In this document: positions 1-9,426 of the stretch, piece by piece
Layout: every line of letters begins with the position of its first letter
Numbering within the stretch: the first letter of the stretch is position 1
Origin: Acidipropionibacterium acidipropionici
GTDB lineage: Bacteria > Actinomycetota > Actinomycetes > Propionibacteriales > Propionibacteriaceae
DNA: 64,000 bases
Assembly: GCF_001441165.1 (NCBI RefSeq)
Contig: NZ_CP013126.1
Location: 649,551 to 713,550 of the forward strand
Direction of reading: 5' to 3'
Program-made: the position numbers and the translations under genes
The notes under the pieces: generated by a model
Told to the model about the DNA's origin: nothing
The model's database searches: none
The model's input: only the letters and a program-made list of their open reading frames with translations

Positions 1-678
1 CCCGACGGGTACGTCGATCTGGTCCGCGGAGACATGCTGGCGGCCTGTCGGCCGCATGTCCGGTGGATCGACGTGTTCTGCGAGGAGGGCGCGTTCAACG
101 TCGACCAGTCCCTGGCGGTGCTGGAGGCCGGACGCCGTGCCGGGCTGGGGCTGCGACTGCACGCCGCCCAGCTGGGACCGACGTCGATCATTGGCGACGC
201 CGTGGCACTGGGGGCGGCGTCGATCGACCACTGCACATTCCTGTCCGATGCCGACGTCGACGCCATGGCCGGCTCCCAGACCGTGGCGACCCTGCTGCCG
301 GCCGCCGAGTTCAGCACCCGCCAGCCCTACCCGAGCGCCCGCAGGTTGCTGGACGCCGGGGCCACCGTGGCGATCGCCACCGACTGCAACCCCGGCACCG
401 CCTTCACGGCGTCGATGTCCTTCTGCCTGGCGGTGGCGGTCCGCGAGATGGGCATGACGCCGGCCGAGGCGCTGTGGTCGGCCACCGCCGGCGGGGCGGC
501 CGCGCTTCGCCGCGACGACGTCGGCGTCATCAGACCCGGCGCCCGGGCCGACCTGGTGGCCCTCGCGGCGCCCGGCTGGGCGCACCTCATGTACCGGCCC
601 GGCGTGCCGCTCGTCTCAGATGTGTGGTTGGGCGGGGCGAGACGCCCCGGACCCGCCGCAGGAAGGAGTTCCCGATGA
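1..678 (+). CDS. hutI: Imidazolonepropionase, C-terminal part (5' end outside window)
   Basis: The reading frame is open from the first base of the window, so this is the last 225 residues of a longer protein. HutI opens the ring of imidazolone-5-propionate to N-formimino-L-glutamate, the third step of histidine degradation, using a metal in an amidohydrolase barrel. The sequence has the HutI-type segment VFCEEGAF near the start, then LHAAQLG, the SIDHCTFLS strand with a likely metal-ligand His, and [10 protein letters not shown] carrying the conserved Asp of the fold. The C-terminal [14 protein letters not shown] is the usual amidohydrolase closing motif. The stop codon overlaps the hutH start (ATGA), so the two genes are co-transcribed and probably translationally coupled. 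Confidence 0.93.
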   Translation, partial: PDGYVDLVRGDMLAACRPHVRWIDVFCEEGAFNVDQSLAVLEAGRRAGLGLRLHAAQLGPTSIIGDAVALGAASIDHCTFLSDADVDAMAGSQTVATLLPAAEFSTRQPYPSARRLLDAGATVAIATDCNPGTAFTASMSFCLAVAVREMGMTPAEALWSATAGGAAALRRDDVGVIRPGARADLVALAAPGWAHLMYRPGVPLVSDVWLGGARRPGPAAGRSSR

Positions 679-2300
679 ATACGATCAAGTCGGCCGACGA
701 GGTCCCCATCGACCCGGATGCGCTGACCTTCGCCCAGGTGGTGGCGGTGGCCCGCCACGACGCGAAGGTCGTGATCCCCGATCATGTGGCCGAGCAGGTC
801 AGAGAGTCGCGCCGCGCCGTCGACGCCCTCGCGAACGCACCCAGGCCGGTCTACGGCGTCTCCACCGGATTCGGGGCCCTGGCCCAGCGGCACATCCCGG
901 CCGAGTCGCGCGCCCAGCTGCAGAAATCCCTCATCCGCTCCCACGCCGCCGGGCTCGGCGATCCGGTGGAACGAGAGGTGGTGCGCGCCCTGATGCTGCT
1001 GCGCGCCCGCACCCTGGCGACCGGCCGCACCGGCGTCAGGCTGGAGACCCTGCAGACCTACGTCGATCTGCTCAACGCGGGCATCACGCCGTGGGTCCAC
1101 GAGTTCGGATCCCTGGGCTGTTCGGGGGATCTGGCTCCGCTGTCGGCCTGCGCCCTGGTGGTGATGGGCGAGGGCCGGGTGCACGATCCCTCGCTGGCCA
1201 CTGGGGAGGCCTCCAGGGCGGTGGACGCCGCCCCGGTGCTGGCGGCCGCCGGGATCGAAGGCGTCGAGCTGGCCGAGAAGGAGGGGCTGGCCCTCGTCAA
1301 CGGCACCGACGGGATGCTGGGGCAGCTCATCCTGGCCCTGTTCGATCTGGAGAAGCTGCTCACCACCGCCGATCTCACGGCGTCTATGAGCGTGGAGTCG
1401 CAGCTGGGCACCGACGCCGTCTTCCAGCCGGGCCTGCACTATCCGTTGCGGCCCTTCGACGGGCAGGCCGCCAGTGCCGCGAATATGGCCGCGGCGCTGG
1501 CCGGATCGCCGATCGTGGCGGCCCACAGGAACTCCGATCACCTGGTGCAGGACGCCTACTCGCTGCGCTGCGCCCCTCAGGTCGCCGGCGCCGCGCGCGA
1601 CGCCGCGGCCTATGCGGCGGGGGTGGCGGCCCGGGAGATCCGAGCTGCGATCGACAATCCAGTGATCCTGGACGACGGGTCGGTCTCCAGCAACGGGAAT
1701 TTCCACGGTGCACCGTTGGCCCACGCGATGGATTTCCTGGCGATCGTGGTGGCCGACGTCGCGTCGATCGCCGAGAGGCGCACCGACCGGGTGATGGATC
1801 CGGCCCGCAATCAGGGGCTGAACTCGTTTCTGGCCGATGACCCCGGCGTCGACTCGGGGCTGATGATCGTCCACTACACGCAGGCGGCGCTGGTGAGCGA
1901 GACCAAGCGGCTGGCCGTCCCTGCCAGTGTCGACTCGATCCCGACGTCGGCGATGCAGGAGGACCACGTGTCGATGGGTTGGCATGCCGCCCGGAAGCTG
2001 CGCCGGGCCCTGGACAACCTGGCCATGGTGCTGGGGGTCGAGCTCTACGTCGCCGCCCGGGCTACCGATCTGCGCCGCCATCAGCCGGGGCCGGTGACCG
2101 GGGCGGTGATCGCGGCGCTGCGGACGGTGGCGCCGGGGCCCGGCCCCGACCGGTTCATGAGCCCCGAGGTGAGCGCCGCCGCCGAGCTCGTGCGGTCCGG
2201 GCAGGTGGTGGCTGCCGCAGAGGCCGCCTCGGGAGGCCTGAGGCACACCCTCACCGACACCGACGGAAGGGTGCTGGACGGGGTCTGGTTGCCCGCCTGA
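675..2300 (+). CDS. hutH: Histidine ammonia-lyase
   Basis: HutH deaminates L-histidine to urocanate and ammonia, the first step of histidine degradation, in the cytoplasm. The 541-residue product has the family N-terminal motif [12 protein letters not shown] (about residues 60-70) and the segment [12 protein letters not shown] (about 145-156), from which the MIO electrophile is formed autocatalytically. The triad is Cys-Ser-Gly (149-151) rather than Ala-Ser-Gly, a variant found in actinobacterial HALs. Later segments include [33 protein letters not shown] and the DNPV loop. The start was chosen at the ATG overlapping the hutI stop, with GGAAGGAG just upstream. An in-frame extension to base 63 exists but overlaps hutI and has no HAL similarity. 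Confidence 0.96.
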   Translation: MNTIKSADEVPIDPDALTFAQVVAVARHDAKVVIPDHVAEQVRESRRAVDALANAPRPVYGVSTGFGALAQRHIPAESRAQLQKSLIRSHAAGLGDPVEREVVRALMLLRARTLATGRTGVRLETLQTYVDLLNAGITPWVHEFGSLGCSGDLAPLSACALVVMGEGRVHDPSLATGEASRAVDAAPVLAAAGIEGVELAEKEGLALVNGTDGMLGQLILALFDLEKLLTTADLTASMSVESQLGTDAVFQPGLHYPLRPFDGQAASAANMAAALAGSPIVAAHRNSDHLVQDAYSLRCAPQVAGAARDAAAYAAGVAAREIRAAIDNPVILDDGSVSSNGNFHGAPLAHAMDFLAIVVADVASIAERRTDRVMDPARNQGLNSFLADDPGVDSGLMIVHYTQAALVSETKRLAVPASVDSIPTSAMQEDHVSMGWHAARKLRRALDNLAMVLGVELYVAARATDLRRHQPGPVTGAVIAALRTVAPGPGPDRFMSPEVSAAAELVRSGQVVAAAEAASGGLRHTLTDTDGRVLDGVWLPA

Positions 2301-2392
2301 CGGAAATCTCTTTTCACTGTGCTGGCATATCGCCCTGACGTCGCAGAAATACAGATCTCATAGCGTCATTTCCACGAGGAGGGATCCGCATC

Positions 2393-3260
2393 GTGTTGTT
2401 CAATGAACCGGCCGGAATCGGCCCGATCCTGTCGATCGCCGGCGGGGACCGGGTACCGCCCTTCAGTCTCGACGCCATGGAGAAATCCCATCCGTGCGCG
2501 ATCTCCGCGGGAGAGCACGGCGAGGTCTACGGCCGGACCACCGGTGTGGGCGCCAACAAGGACGTCGAGCTGGACGAGGCCAGTTCCAGCAACCAGGACC
2601 TGCGGCTCTTCGGCAGCCACGCCACCGCCTACGGCCCCTATCTGGACCCCAGAACTGTCCGGGCGGCGATGGCGGTCCGGCTCCACCAGCTGCTGCAGGG
2701 CGGATCGGGGATCGATCCGAGTGCCGCCGAAGCGCTGGCCCGGGCTCTGGACTCCGGCGATGCTCCGCGTATCCACCGGGACGGCTCGATGGGCATCGGC
2801 GACCTGTCCCAGCTGGCAGAGCTGGCTCTGTGGCTGATCGGTGGGCCGACCGACGCAGAGCCGGGGCGCTGGCGCCCGACCGGGGGCGATGCGCTGCCCT
2901 TCATCTCGAGCAATGCCTTCACGGTGACCGCGGCTGCCATCGCCTCCGAACGGGCCACGGGCCTGTTGAGACACCATCTGCACACCATCGCCTGCTCGGT
3001 GGTGGCCTGCCGGGCGAGCTGGCAGCCCTACTCCGCACAGGCCTACCGGGCGAACCCGCATCGCTGCCGTGCCCGGATCTGCGAATCCCTCAACGCCCTG
3101 CTCACCGGCTACTCGGGGCCTCGACGCGACTGCAGGACACCTTCGGGTTCCGGTGCGCCGCCCAGGTCACGGCCCCGGTCCTCGACCAGATCTGGCAGCT
3201 GCGCGAGGCCGCCGAGGTGGAGATCGACTCGGCCCCGGAGACACGGACACGGCATGACGC
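2393..3260 (+). pseudogene. HAL/PAL-like aromatic amino acid lyase homologue, frameshifted and 3'-truncated
   Basis: A GTG start at 2393 follows a strong AGGAGGGA ribosome-binding site. The protein begins like an aromatic amino acid lyase (VYGRTTGVGANKDVEL, residues 45-60) and has DGSMGIGDLSQLAEL at about 130-144, aligning with the MIO segment but lacking the A/C-S-G triad. It therefore belongs to the divergent HAL-like group that probably lacks classical MIO chemistry. The frame breaks at a run of four G (3115-3118): before it the protein reads LLTGYSG, and after it the family sequence TRLQDTFGFRCAAQV continues one base out of phase. Similarity ends near 3250, where the convergent membrane-protein gene begins, so about 200 C-terminal residues are missing. 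It sits 92 bp after hutH. Its function is unknown. Confidence 0.75.
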
Positions 3261-3277
3261 CACCTGGGGCCACCGGC

Positions 3278-3703
3278 TCAGACCATGCGTCGCAGGAACG
3301 GCGTCGGCCACGCTCCGAGAGCGAGCACCGACACGATCATCTGGACCAGCCCGCTGGCGAAATACACCCCGTGCAGTGGCGACCAGGCGAGGATCACGGC
3401 CAGCTCCACGAAGATCCAGATGAGCATCGCCGTTCCGGCGGCGGCGTGCATGCCCCAGGCCAGAACGAAGTGCCCGTACTGGGCGATCAGGGCCACCGCC
3501 TGCATGCCGCCGACCACGACACCGAGGATGATGCCGGGCCCCAGGTACGAGGAGAATCCCGTACCGTCCAGCCACTCGATCGGGAATCCGAGCCCTCCGC
3601 CGAGCGTGAGCCCGGCCATTCCGGCCAGCGCCGAGAGCAGGTTGAACCACGCGACGACAGCAAGACATACCCGCAGTGAGCGAGGGGGTGTGGACGGTGC
3701 CAT
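3278..3703 (-). CDS. Small integral membrane protein, unknown function
   Basis: A 141-residue hydrophobic protein with about four predicted membrane segments: roughly residues 9-30 (VCLAVVAWFNLLSALAGMAG), 52-75 (LGPGIILGVVVGGMQAVALI), 80-105 (FVLAWGMHAAAGTAMLIWIFVELAV) and 113-132 (GVYFASGLVQMIVSVLALGA). No catalytic or binding motif is recognised. The start ATG at 3703 has a weak AGGA upstream. Its 3' end abuts the broken HAL-like gene on the other strand, and the junction between 3250 and 3278 looks like the scar of a deletion. Codon use is as in neighbouring genes, so it is probably a real gene. Confidence 0.6.
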   Translation of the reverse strand: MAPSTPPRSLRVCLAVVAWFNLLSALAGMAGLTLGGGLGFPIEWLDGTGFSSYLGPGIILGVVVGGMQAVALIAQYGHFVLAWGMHAAAGTAMLIWIFVELAVILAWSPLHGVYFASGLVQMIVSVLALGAWPTPFLRRMV

Positions 3704-3732
3704 GGGCGAATCCTATGGCCGCGCCGGGCCCT

Positions 3733-5040
3733 TCATCGCTGCTCGTCGTGCTTGCGCGCCCGGATGGCCTCCCACTCGGCGATCTTCTGGCCGATCACCT
3801 GCTCGTAGCCGTTGCCAGTGGGCCGGTACAGCTTCTGGTGCTCCATCCCGTCGGGGAAGTAGTCGGCCCCGGAGAACCCGGTCTCGGTGTCGGGGTCGTA
3901 CTGGTAGCCCCCGCCGTAGCCCAGGTCTTTCATGAGCCGGGTGGGCGCGTTGAGGATGTGCGCCGGCGGGGTGAGGGATCCGGTCTGCCTGGCCAGCTTC
4001 TGCGCCTGCCCGAAACCGCGGTAGACGGCCACGGACTTCGGCGCGGTCGCCACGTAGACCACCGCCTGGGCGATCGCCAGCTCACCCTCCGGTGACCCCA
4101 GCCGCTCGTAGACGTCCCATGCGGCCAGCGCCTGCTGAACGGCCTGCGGGTCGGCCATCCCGACGTCCTCGGTGGCGAAGCGCACCACCCGCCGGGCGAG
4201 GTACAGCGGATCCTCCCCGCCGTCGAGCATCCGCGCCAGCCAGTAGAGGGCCGCGTCCGGATCGGATCCGCGCATCGACTTGTGGAGCGCGGAGATGAGG
4301 TTGTAGTGCCCCTCCTGGGCCTTGTCGTACTGGGGCGCCCGCTTCTGCACCACCTCTGCCAGGGCCGCGGTGTCGATCGGGCGGTGCAGGGCGAAGAGCT
4401 GTTCGAGCATGTTCAGCAGGTAACGCCCGTCCCCGTCGGCCATCGCGATCAGCGAGTCCCGCGCGTCGCCGGAGATCTCCAGGCGGGCTCCGGCGAGCGC
4501 CTCGGCACGTTCGATGAGGGTGGACAGGGCCGTCTCGTCGAGGCGTCGCAGCACGTAGACCTGGCAGCGTGACAGCAGGGCGCCGTTGAGTTCGAAGCTC
4601 GGGTTCTCGGTGGTGGCCCCCACCAGGGTGATCGTGCCGTCCTCGACGTAGGGCAGGAAGGAGTCCTGCTGGGCGCGGTTGAACCGGTGCACCTCGTCGA
4701 CGAAGAGCAGGGTGCCCTGGCCGGCCTCGCGGCGTCTGGCGGCCGCGGCGAAGACCTTGCGCAGGTCGCCCACTCCCGAGAAGGTCGCCGAGAGAGGTGC
4801 GAAGACCAGGTCGGTGGCATCGGCGAGCAGCCGGGCGATGGTGGTCTTCCCGCAGCCCGGAGGTCCCCACAGGATCATCGAGACCAGACGCCGCTCGGCC
4901 ACCATCCGCCCGATCGGCGCATCGGCGGCCAGCAGATGGTCCTGTCCGACGACGTCATCCAGGGATGTGGGGCGCATCCGGTCGGCCAGTGGGCGCGAAC
5001 TCTCATCGGGCTCGAACAGTGACGGCGCATCGGGATCCAT
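3733..5040 (-). CDS. rarA: Replication-associated recombination protein A (AAA+ ATPase)
   Basis: RarA (MgsA/Mgs1/WRNIP1 family) is a clamp-loader-like AAA+ ATPase acting at stalled replication forks. The protein has PLADRMRPTSLDDVVGQDHLL at the N-terminus, Walker A GPPGCGKT (residues 59-66), Walker B LLFVDEVHRFN with sensor I TTENPSFEL, and the C-terminal MgsA/RarA tetramerisation domain (SALHKSMRGSDPDAALYWLARML and GYGGGYQYDPD). Length is 435 residues, normal for the family. An upstream GTG (5079) would add 13 residues, but the ATG at 5040 has GGAGGAGG about 9 bases upstream and is preferred. Confidence 0.95.
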   Translation of the reverse strand: MDPDAPSLFEPDESSRPLADRMRPTSLDDVVGQDHLLAADAPIGRMVAERRLVSMILWGPPGCGKTTIARLLADATDLVFAPLSATFSGVGDLRKVFAAAARRREAGQGTLLFVDEVHRFNRAQQDSFLPYVEDGTITLVGATTENPSFELNGALLSRCQVYVLRRLDETALSTLIERAEALAGARLEISGDARDSLIAMADGDGRYLLNMLEQLFALHRPIDTAALAEVVQKRAPQYDKAQEGHYNLISALHKSMRGSDPDAALYWLARMLDGGEDPLYLARRVVRFATEDVGMADPQAVQQALAAWDVYERLGSPEGELAIAQAVVYVATAPKSVAVYRGFGQAQKLARQTGSLTPPAHILNAPTRLMKDLGYGGGYQYDPDTETGFSGADYFPDGMEHQKLYRPTGNGYEQVIGQKIAEWEAIRARKHDEQR

Positions 5041-5104
5041 GGCTCGGTCCTCCTCCCCGTTCCTCTCTGATCCTGGCACGCGGGCTCAATGGTCCTGGGC
5101 CGAA

Positions 5105-6118
5105 TCAGCGGGGCGCCGCGGTGGAGCGACGGATCTCCAACCTCGGATCGAGCCGGTGCTTCTCGGTGACCGAGGGGAAGTCCTGGCTCTCGATCATCCG
5201 CATCACGACACCGGCGGCGATCCGCCCCTGCTCCCCGGCATGCTGGTCCACCGAGGTGAGCCCGGAGTGGGCGGCCGCCGCGGTGTTGTCGTGGCCGACC
5301 ACCGAGACATCGCCGGGAACCTCCAGGCCGTGCGCCGACAGCGCCTCCAAAGCGCCCATCGCCAGCACGTCGTTGCCACAGAACAGTGCGGTGGGCAGGT
5401 CCTCGCCACTGATGAGCTTCTCCACCGCGATGCGGGCACCGCGTGCGCTGAACTCCGGGAAGAGCACTCTGCCCCGCAGGCCACGTGAGGCCATCGCCAC
5501 CCGGAAGCCGTCGGCCCGTTCCTCGTAGGGAATGTCGGCCGGCATGGCCAGGTGGACGATGTCGCGATGTCCGAGCCGCACCAGATGATCGACCGCCAGC
5601 TCCGAGCTGAGCCGGTCGTCGCTGTAGACCCAGGAGACGCCGTCCATCTCGATCTGACGGGTGATCGCGACCACCGGGATCGAGCTGACCGCGGCCCCCA
5701 ACGCCGACGTCGAGCCCGCGTAGCCGACCACGACCAGGCCGTCGGGGCGCAGGGTGACCAGGTTGCGCAAGCTGCGGTCCTCCTCGGCGGGGGTGAAGCC
5801 GCCCTGCATGACGACGACGCTGTGGCCCAGTGGCGCGAGTTGCGCTGCGAGGTTCTCGTAGACGTCGACGAAGACGAGGTTGGCCAGCGACTGTGCGAGG
5901 AAACCGATCACATACCTCGACCTGTTGCCGGCCAGCGAGGTGGCGACGCCGTTGTCGAGGTAGCCGAGCTCGGCCGCCGCCTTCAGGACCCTCTCGCGCT
6001 TCGCCTCGGAGACGTGGCTGGATCCCTGCATCACCAGGGAGACCAGGGGACGCGACACGCCTGCACGGCGCGCCACATCGGCCTGGGTGACGTAGCGCCG
6101 GCGTCCGGTGGGGCTCAT
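5105..6118 (-). CDS. LacI-family transcriptional regulator
   Basis: A 337-residue regulator with an N-terminal LacI helix-turn-helix (YVTQADVARRAGVSRPLVSL, about residues 9-28), a hinge helix region (VATSLAGNRS) and a periplasmic-binding-protein-like effector domain (IGFLAQSLAN, VVVMQGGFTPAEEDRSLRNL, the LFCGNDVLAMGALEAL strand, and the C-terminal LDPRLEIRRSTA). Such proteins repress carbohydrate genes until a sugar binds. It lies 65 bp downstream of a Gfo/Idh/MocA oxidoreductase gene on the same strand, so its natural target may be that operon. The upstream gene has lost its 5' end, so the regulator may now lack its native promoter. The effector cannot be named from sequence. Confidence 0.9.
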   Translation of the reverse strand: MSPTGRRRYVTQADVARRAGVSRPLVSLVMQGSSHVSEAKRERVLKAAAELGYLDNGVATSLAGNRSRYVIGFLAQSLANLVFVDVYENLAAQLAPLGHSVVVMQGGFTPAEEDRSLRNLVTLRPDGLVVVGYAGSTSALGAAVSSIPVVAITRQIEMDGVSWVYSDDRLSSELAVDHLVRLGHRDIVHLAMPADIPYEERADGFRVAMASRGLRGRVLFPEFSARGARIAVEKLISGEDLPTALFCGNDVLAMGALEALSAHGLEVPGDVSVVGHDNTAAAAHSGLTSVDQHAGEQGRIAAGVVMRMIESQDFPSVTEKHRLDPRLEIRRSTAAPR

Positions 6119-6183
6119 CAGGAGTTCCGGGCGCCATGACGGGTGTTCACGGACGCCGACGCTACATGGTCTGGCCGGGTCAG

Positions 6184-7314
6184 TCAGGCGATCTCGACCG
6201 GATGGCCCTCCGCCGAGGACTTCTGGGCCGCGGAGATGACCTTCATGGTGCCGATCGCGTCGCTGAACGGGTTGGTGACCTTCTCGCCCCTGACGACGGC
6301 CTTGACGAACTCCTGGATCTCGGCCATGAAGGCCTCGGCGTAGCCCGTGCCGACACCGCGTCCGGGCATCGCCGCGGTGGTGCCGAAGTAGGGGAAGTCC
6401 GGGCCGGCGACGATCGTGCGAGCACCGTCGAATCCGGGCTTGGCCTCGCCGCTCTCGTAGACCACGAGCTGGTCCATGTTCGCCGAGGAGAACTCGGCGT
6501 AGCCCTTGGTGCCGTGCACCTCGATGCCCAGGTCGTTGGGGACGCCGCAGGCGATCCGCGACAGGGTGACATTGCCCACCGCTCCCGAGGCCGTCTTGAC
6601 CGAGAGGTTGGCGATGTCGTCGTTGTCGACCGGGCCGCGCTCGGTCGCCGACGCCTTGATGGAGTGGCCGATGCCGCCTGCGGGCATCGGACGCTCGGTG
6701 ATGACGGTGGTCAGCTGGGCGCTGGTGACCTCGGCGATGTCCCCGACGACGTAGCGCACGGTGTCAAGGGTGTGGGCGCCGATATCGGCGACCGCGCCGC
6801 CGCCGGACTGCTTCTGGATGTAGCGCCAGGAGCGGGGCTCCTCCAGGCTGGCGCCGTAGTCGGCGTAGTAGTAGGCGCGGAACCATTCGATGTCGCCCAG
6901 GGTGCCGTCGGCGACCAGCTCGTGGAGCGCGGCCAGGGCGGGGATCCTGCGGAATGAGAATCCGACGGCGTTGACGACGCCGGCCTCCTCGGCGGCCCTG
7001 ACGATGATCTCGGCCTCGGCGGCGTCCAGCCCGAGGGGCTTCTCGCAGAAGATGTGCTTGCCGGCGGCGACCACCTTGGGCACCACGTCGACGTACATCC
7101 GGTTGGGCAGGGCCATGCTCACCGCATCGATCTCCGGATCGTCCAGGACGGTCTGGATGTCGGTGGCGGTGTGCAGGAAGCCGTACTTGCCGGCCACCTG
7201 CTCGGCCAGTTCCTGGTTGGGGTCGACGACGGTGTGCAGGACGACCTTGACGCCGTTGAGCTCGTCGTCCATCTGGGCGTTCTGGTACCCGTAGGCGTGC
7301 GACTGGCCGGCGTA
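6184..7314 (-). pseudogene. Gfo/Idh/MocA-family oxidoreductase lacking its N-terminus
   Basis: The frame encodes most of an NAD(P)-dependent Gfo/Idh/MocA oxidoreductase: the second half of the Rossmann fold (AVSMALPNRMYVDVVPKVVAAGKHIFCEKP, with the EKP motif), then the C-terminal alpha/beta domain (WRYIQKQSGGGAVADIGAHTLD). The first recognisable residues are AGQSHAYGYQNAQ, which in intact members follow the GxGxxG nucleotide loop directly. That glycine loop and the start are missing. The first Met (7272) cannot be the native start because family similarity runs upstream of it. At about 7311-7315 the sequence changes to a divergent, also truncated, alcohol dehydrogenase. Without the glycine loop, cofactor binding should be lost. 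Confidence 0.8.
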
Positions 7315-7923
7315 GGCTGCCGGTACATGACGTCATACCACGGCCTGGTGCAGGTGGGTCAGGTGCGCCCCGGCGACTGGGTCGCGGTCTACGGAGCCGG
7401 CGGCATCGGGCTCGCGGCGGTGCAGATCGCCGCCGGTGTCGGGGCGCTGCCCGTGGTCGTCGCAAGGCATGACGACAAGCTCGAGCTGGCCCGCAAGGTC
7501 GGCGCGGCAGCGGTGATCAACGGCACGAGGACCAACCCGGTGGAGGCCGTCAAGGAGGTCACCGGTGGCGGCGCCGATCTGACGGTCGACGCCGTGGGCG
7601 CCCGCGAGACCATGCTCAACGGCATCAACTCGCTGCGTCCCGGCGGCACCCACGTCCAGATCGGCATGCTGTCCCAGGGCCCCGAGGGAGAGGTGCCGCT
7701 GACCGTCGACCCGCTCATCATCAACGAGATCAGCCTCAAGGGCTCGTGGGGCATGCCCGCCGTCGAATTCCCGAAGCTCCTGGCCCAGGTGGCCGCCGGA
7801 AAGCTCAGTCCGGGAGCGCTGGTGACCGGGGAAATCCCGCTGTCGAGGGTCAACGAGCCGCTGGACGCCATGACCTCGTTCAACACCCTGGGCATCAAGG
7901 TGATCACCAACTTCGCGAACTGA
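7312..7923 (+). pseudogene. Zinc-type alcohol dehydrogenase, C-terminal cofactor domain only
   Basis: This is the second half of a medium-chain zinc alcohol dehydrogenase. Similarity starts at GCRYMTSYHGLVQVGQVRPGD (7315 on), then the NAD(P) loop VYGAGGIGLAAVQIA, the cofactor strand VVVARHDDKLELARKVGA and the C-terminal end GIKVITNFAN. The N-terminal catalytic domain with the zinc-binding Cys, His and Glu residues is absent, so the product cannot be a normal dehydrogenase. An ATG at 7327 could start a 198-residue remnant. The junction with the opposite-strand Gfo/Idh/MocA fragment lies within a few bases, so one event removed both 5' ends. Confidence 0.8.
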
Positions 7924-7933
7924 GCCGAGCGGC

Positions 7934-9313
7934 TCACTCGTGAGCGCTGATCCTCCCCAGCGCCTCTTCCAGCACGTCCGGCTCGTGCCACAGCGGAAGC
8001 CGCAGCATCGTGCGCTGACCGTCGTGGGGTGAGAAGCTCGGTCCGGGCGCCAGCCTCACCTTCGCGCGTTTCGCCGCCTCCGCCAGGGCCAGGACGTCTC
8101 CCCCGGAGTCGATCCACAACCCGGTACCGCCGCGCACCGACTCCCATCTCCATCCCGGGAAGACCTCTCGCACGACCCTCACCGTGCTGCTCAGCCGCGA
8201 TGCGAGCATGCGGCGCCGCTCCTTGCGCGCCTCCTCGGCCCGTCCCAGGAGCCGTGTGGCCAGCAGCTGGCTCATCACCGAGGTCGCCAGGTCCTCGGCC
8301 TTGCGCAGCTCCAGGATCCCCCGGATCCGGCTCCGCCCGGCCCGGATCCAACCGACTCGCAGACCGCCCCAGAACAACTTCGACAGGGAACCGATCATCA
8401 CCAGGAGGTCGTCGTCGACGTGCCCTGCCAGGGTCCGTGCCACTCCCCCGCCCCTGGTGAGGTCGTAGGAGCAGCAGTCCTCGATCACCGGCACCTCCGC
8501 CTCCACCGCACGCGCGCCGATCTCGGCCCGGTGGTCGTGGTCCGTCGTGGTTCCGGTCGGATTGTGGATACCGGTCTGGCAGTACAGCACCGCGGGTCGC
8601 CGGTCCAGCGCATGCCCGAGCAGGTTCAGATCCATTCCACCGGGGCCGACGGGCACACCCTGCACTCTGGCCCCGAGCAGCCGCAGCGCCTCCAGACCCC
8701 CGCGATAGGTCGGGTCCTCGACGATCGCCAGGTCACCCGGAGAGACCAGGGCGCGCAGCGCCAGATACGTGGCCTGCTGGGCCCCGTTGGTGACCAGTAC
8801 CTGCTGCGGAACGGTGCGGACCCCGTCACGGGTGAGCCGGTCGGCGATCGCCTGGCGCAGCACCGGCAGTCCGGCCGGGAAATAGCCGTCAGTGTCCAGA
8901 TAGGCGTCCAGCCCCGACACTCCGGCAGTCAGCACCTGCCTGGCCACCTCGGAGGCCGGGAGCGCACCCGTCGACAGGTCGATGACGCCGGGGGCCGAGT
9001 GGGTGAAGGAGAACAGCCGTCCGTCCGTGGCGGGTGCCGCGCGCCCGGAGCGCACCCGCGTCCCCGATCCCACCGTCGACGCCAGATAGCCGCGTGCCTC
9101 CAGATCTGCGAAGGCGGCCCCCACCGTGCCGCGCGAGACCCCGAGCGCCGCAGCGCAGTCCCGCTGGGCGGGCAGGACGCTGCCGGCCGGGGCGAAGCCG
9201 GCGTCGATCAGTTCCAGCAGCCCGGCGGCCAGCGCCTCGGGCAGCAACCGCCCGGGCTGAGCCCAGTCGCCGAGCATCCGGCTGAGCTCGGCGGCGTCCA
9301 TCTTCGCGGGCAT
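7934..9313 (-). CDS. MocR-type regulator (GntR HTH fused to aminotransferase-like domain)
   Basis: The N-terminal 90 residues form a GntR winged helix (LLPEALAAGLLELIDAGFAPAGSVLPAQRDCAAALGVSRGTV). The rest is a fold-type I aminotransferase-like domain that senses PLP-linked ligands. Visible features are VTNGAQQATYLALRAL, EDPTYRGGLEAL, the QTGIHNPTGTT loop and the PLP-lysine segment SLSKLFWGGLRVGW. MocR proteins regulate vitamin B6, GABA and other amino-compound genes, often from a divergent promoter. It faces the Tm-1-like gene across about 110 bp, so it probably controls that operon. The furthest upstream start is a TTG at 9334. The ATG at 9313 is preferred, and an ATG at 9301 is also possible. 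No good ribosome-binding site separates them. Confidence 0.88.
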   Translation of the reverse strand: MPAKMDAAELSRMLGDWAQPGRLLPEALAAGLLELIDAGFAPAGSVLPAQRDCAAALGVSRGTVGAAFADLEARGYLASTVGSGTRVRSGRAAPATDGRLFSFTHSAPGVIDLSTGALPASEVARQVLTAGVSGLDAYLDTDGYFPAGLPVLRQAIADRLTRDGVRTVPQQVLVTNGAQQATYLALRALVSPGDLAIVEDPTYRGGLEALRLLGARVQGVPVGPGGMDLNLLGHALDRRPAVLYCQTGIHNPTGTTTDHDHRAEIGARAVEAEVPVIEDCCSYDLTRGGGVARTLAGHVDDDLLVMIGSLSKLFWGGLRVGWIRAGRSRIRGILELRKAEDLATSVMSQLLATRLLGRAEEARKERRRMLASRLSSTVRVVREVFPGWRWESVRGGTGLWIDSGGDVLALAEAAKRAKVRLAPGPSFSPHDGQRTMLRLPLWHEPDVLEEALGRISAHE

Positions 9314-9426
9314 GACGTCGAGTATTGCCGACAACAGCCCCTGACCGGGCCACTTGTGCCGAATTGGCCCAGTACATCCGCGCGTCCGCTTCTACGGTCG
9401 GCTCAACGACCACGAAGGAGTGCGCC

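Noticed and set aside
63-2300. A longer hutH starting at base 63
   Set aside because: The extra 204 residues overlap hutI in another frame and have no lyase similarity. The ATGA overlap and ribosome-binding site support a start at 675.
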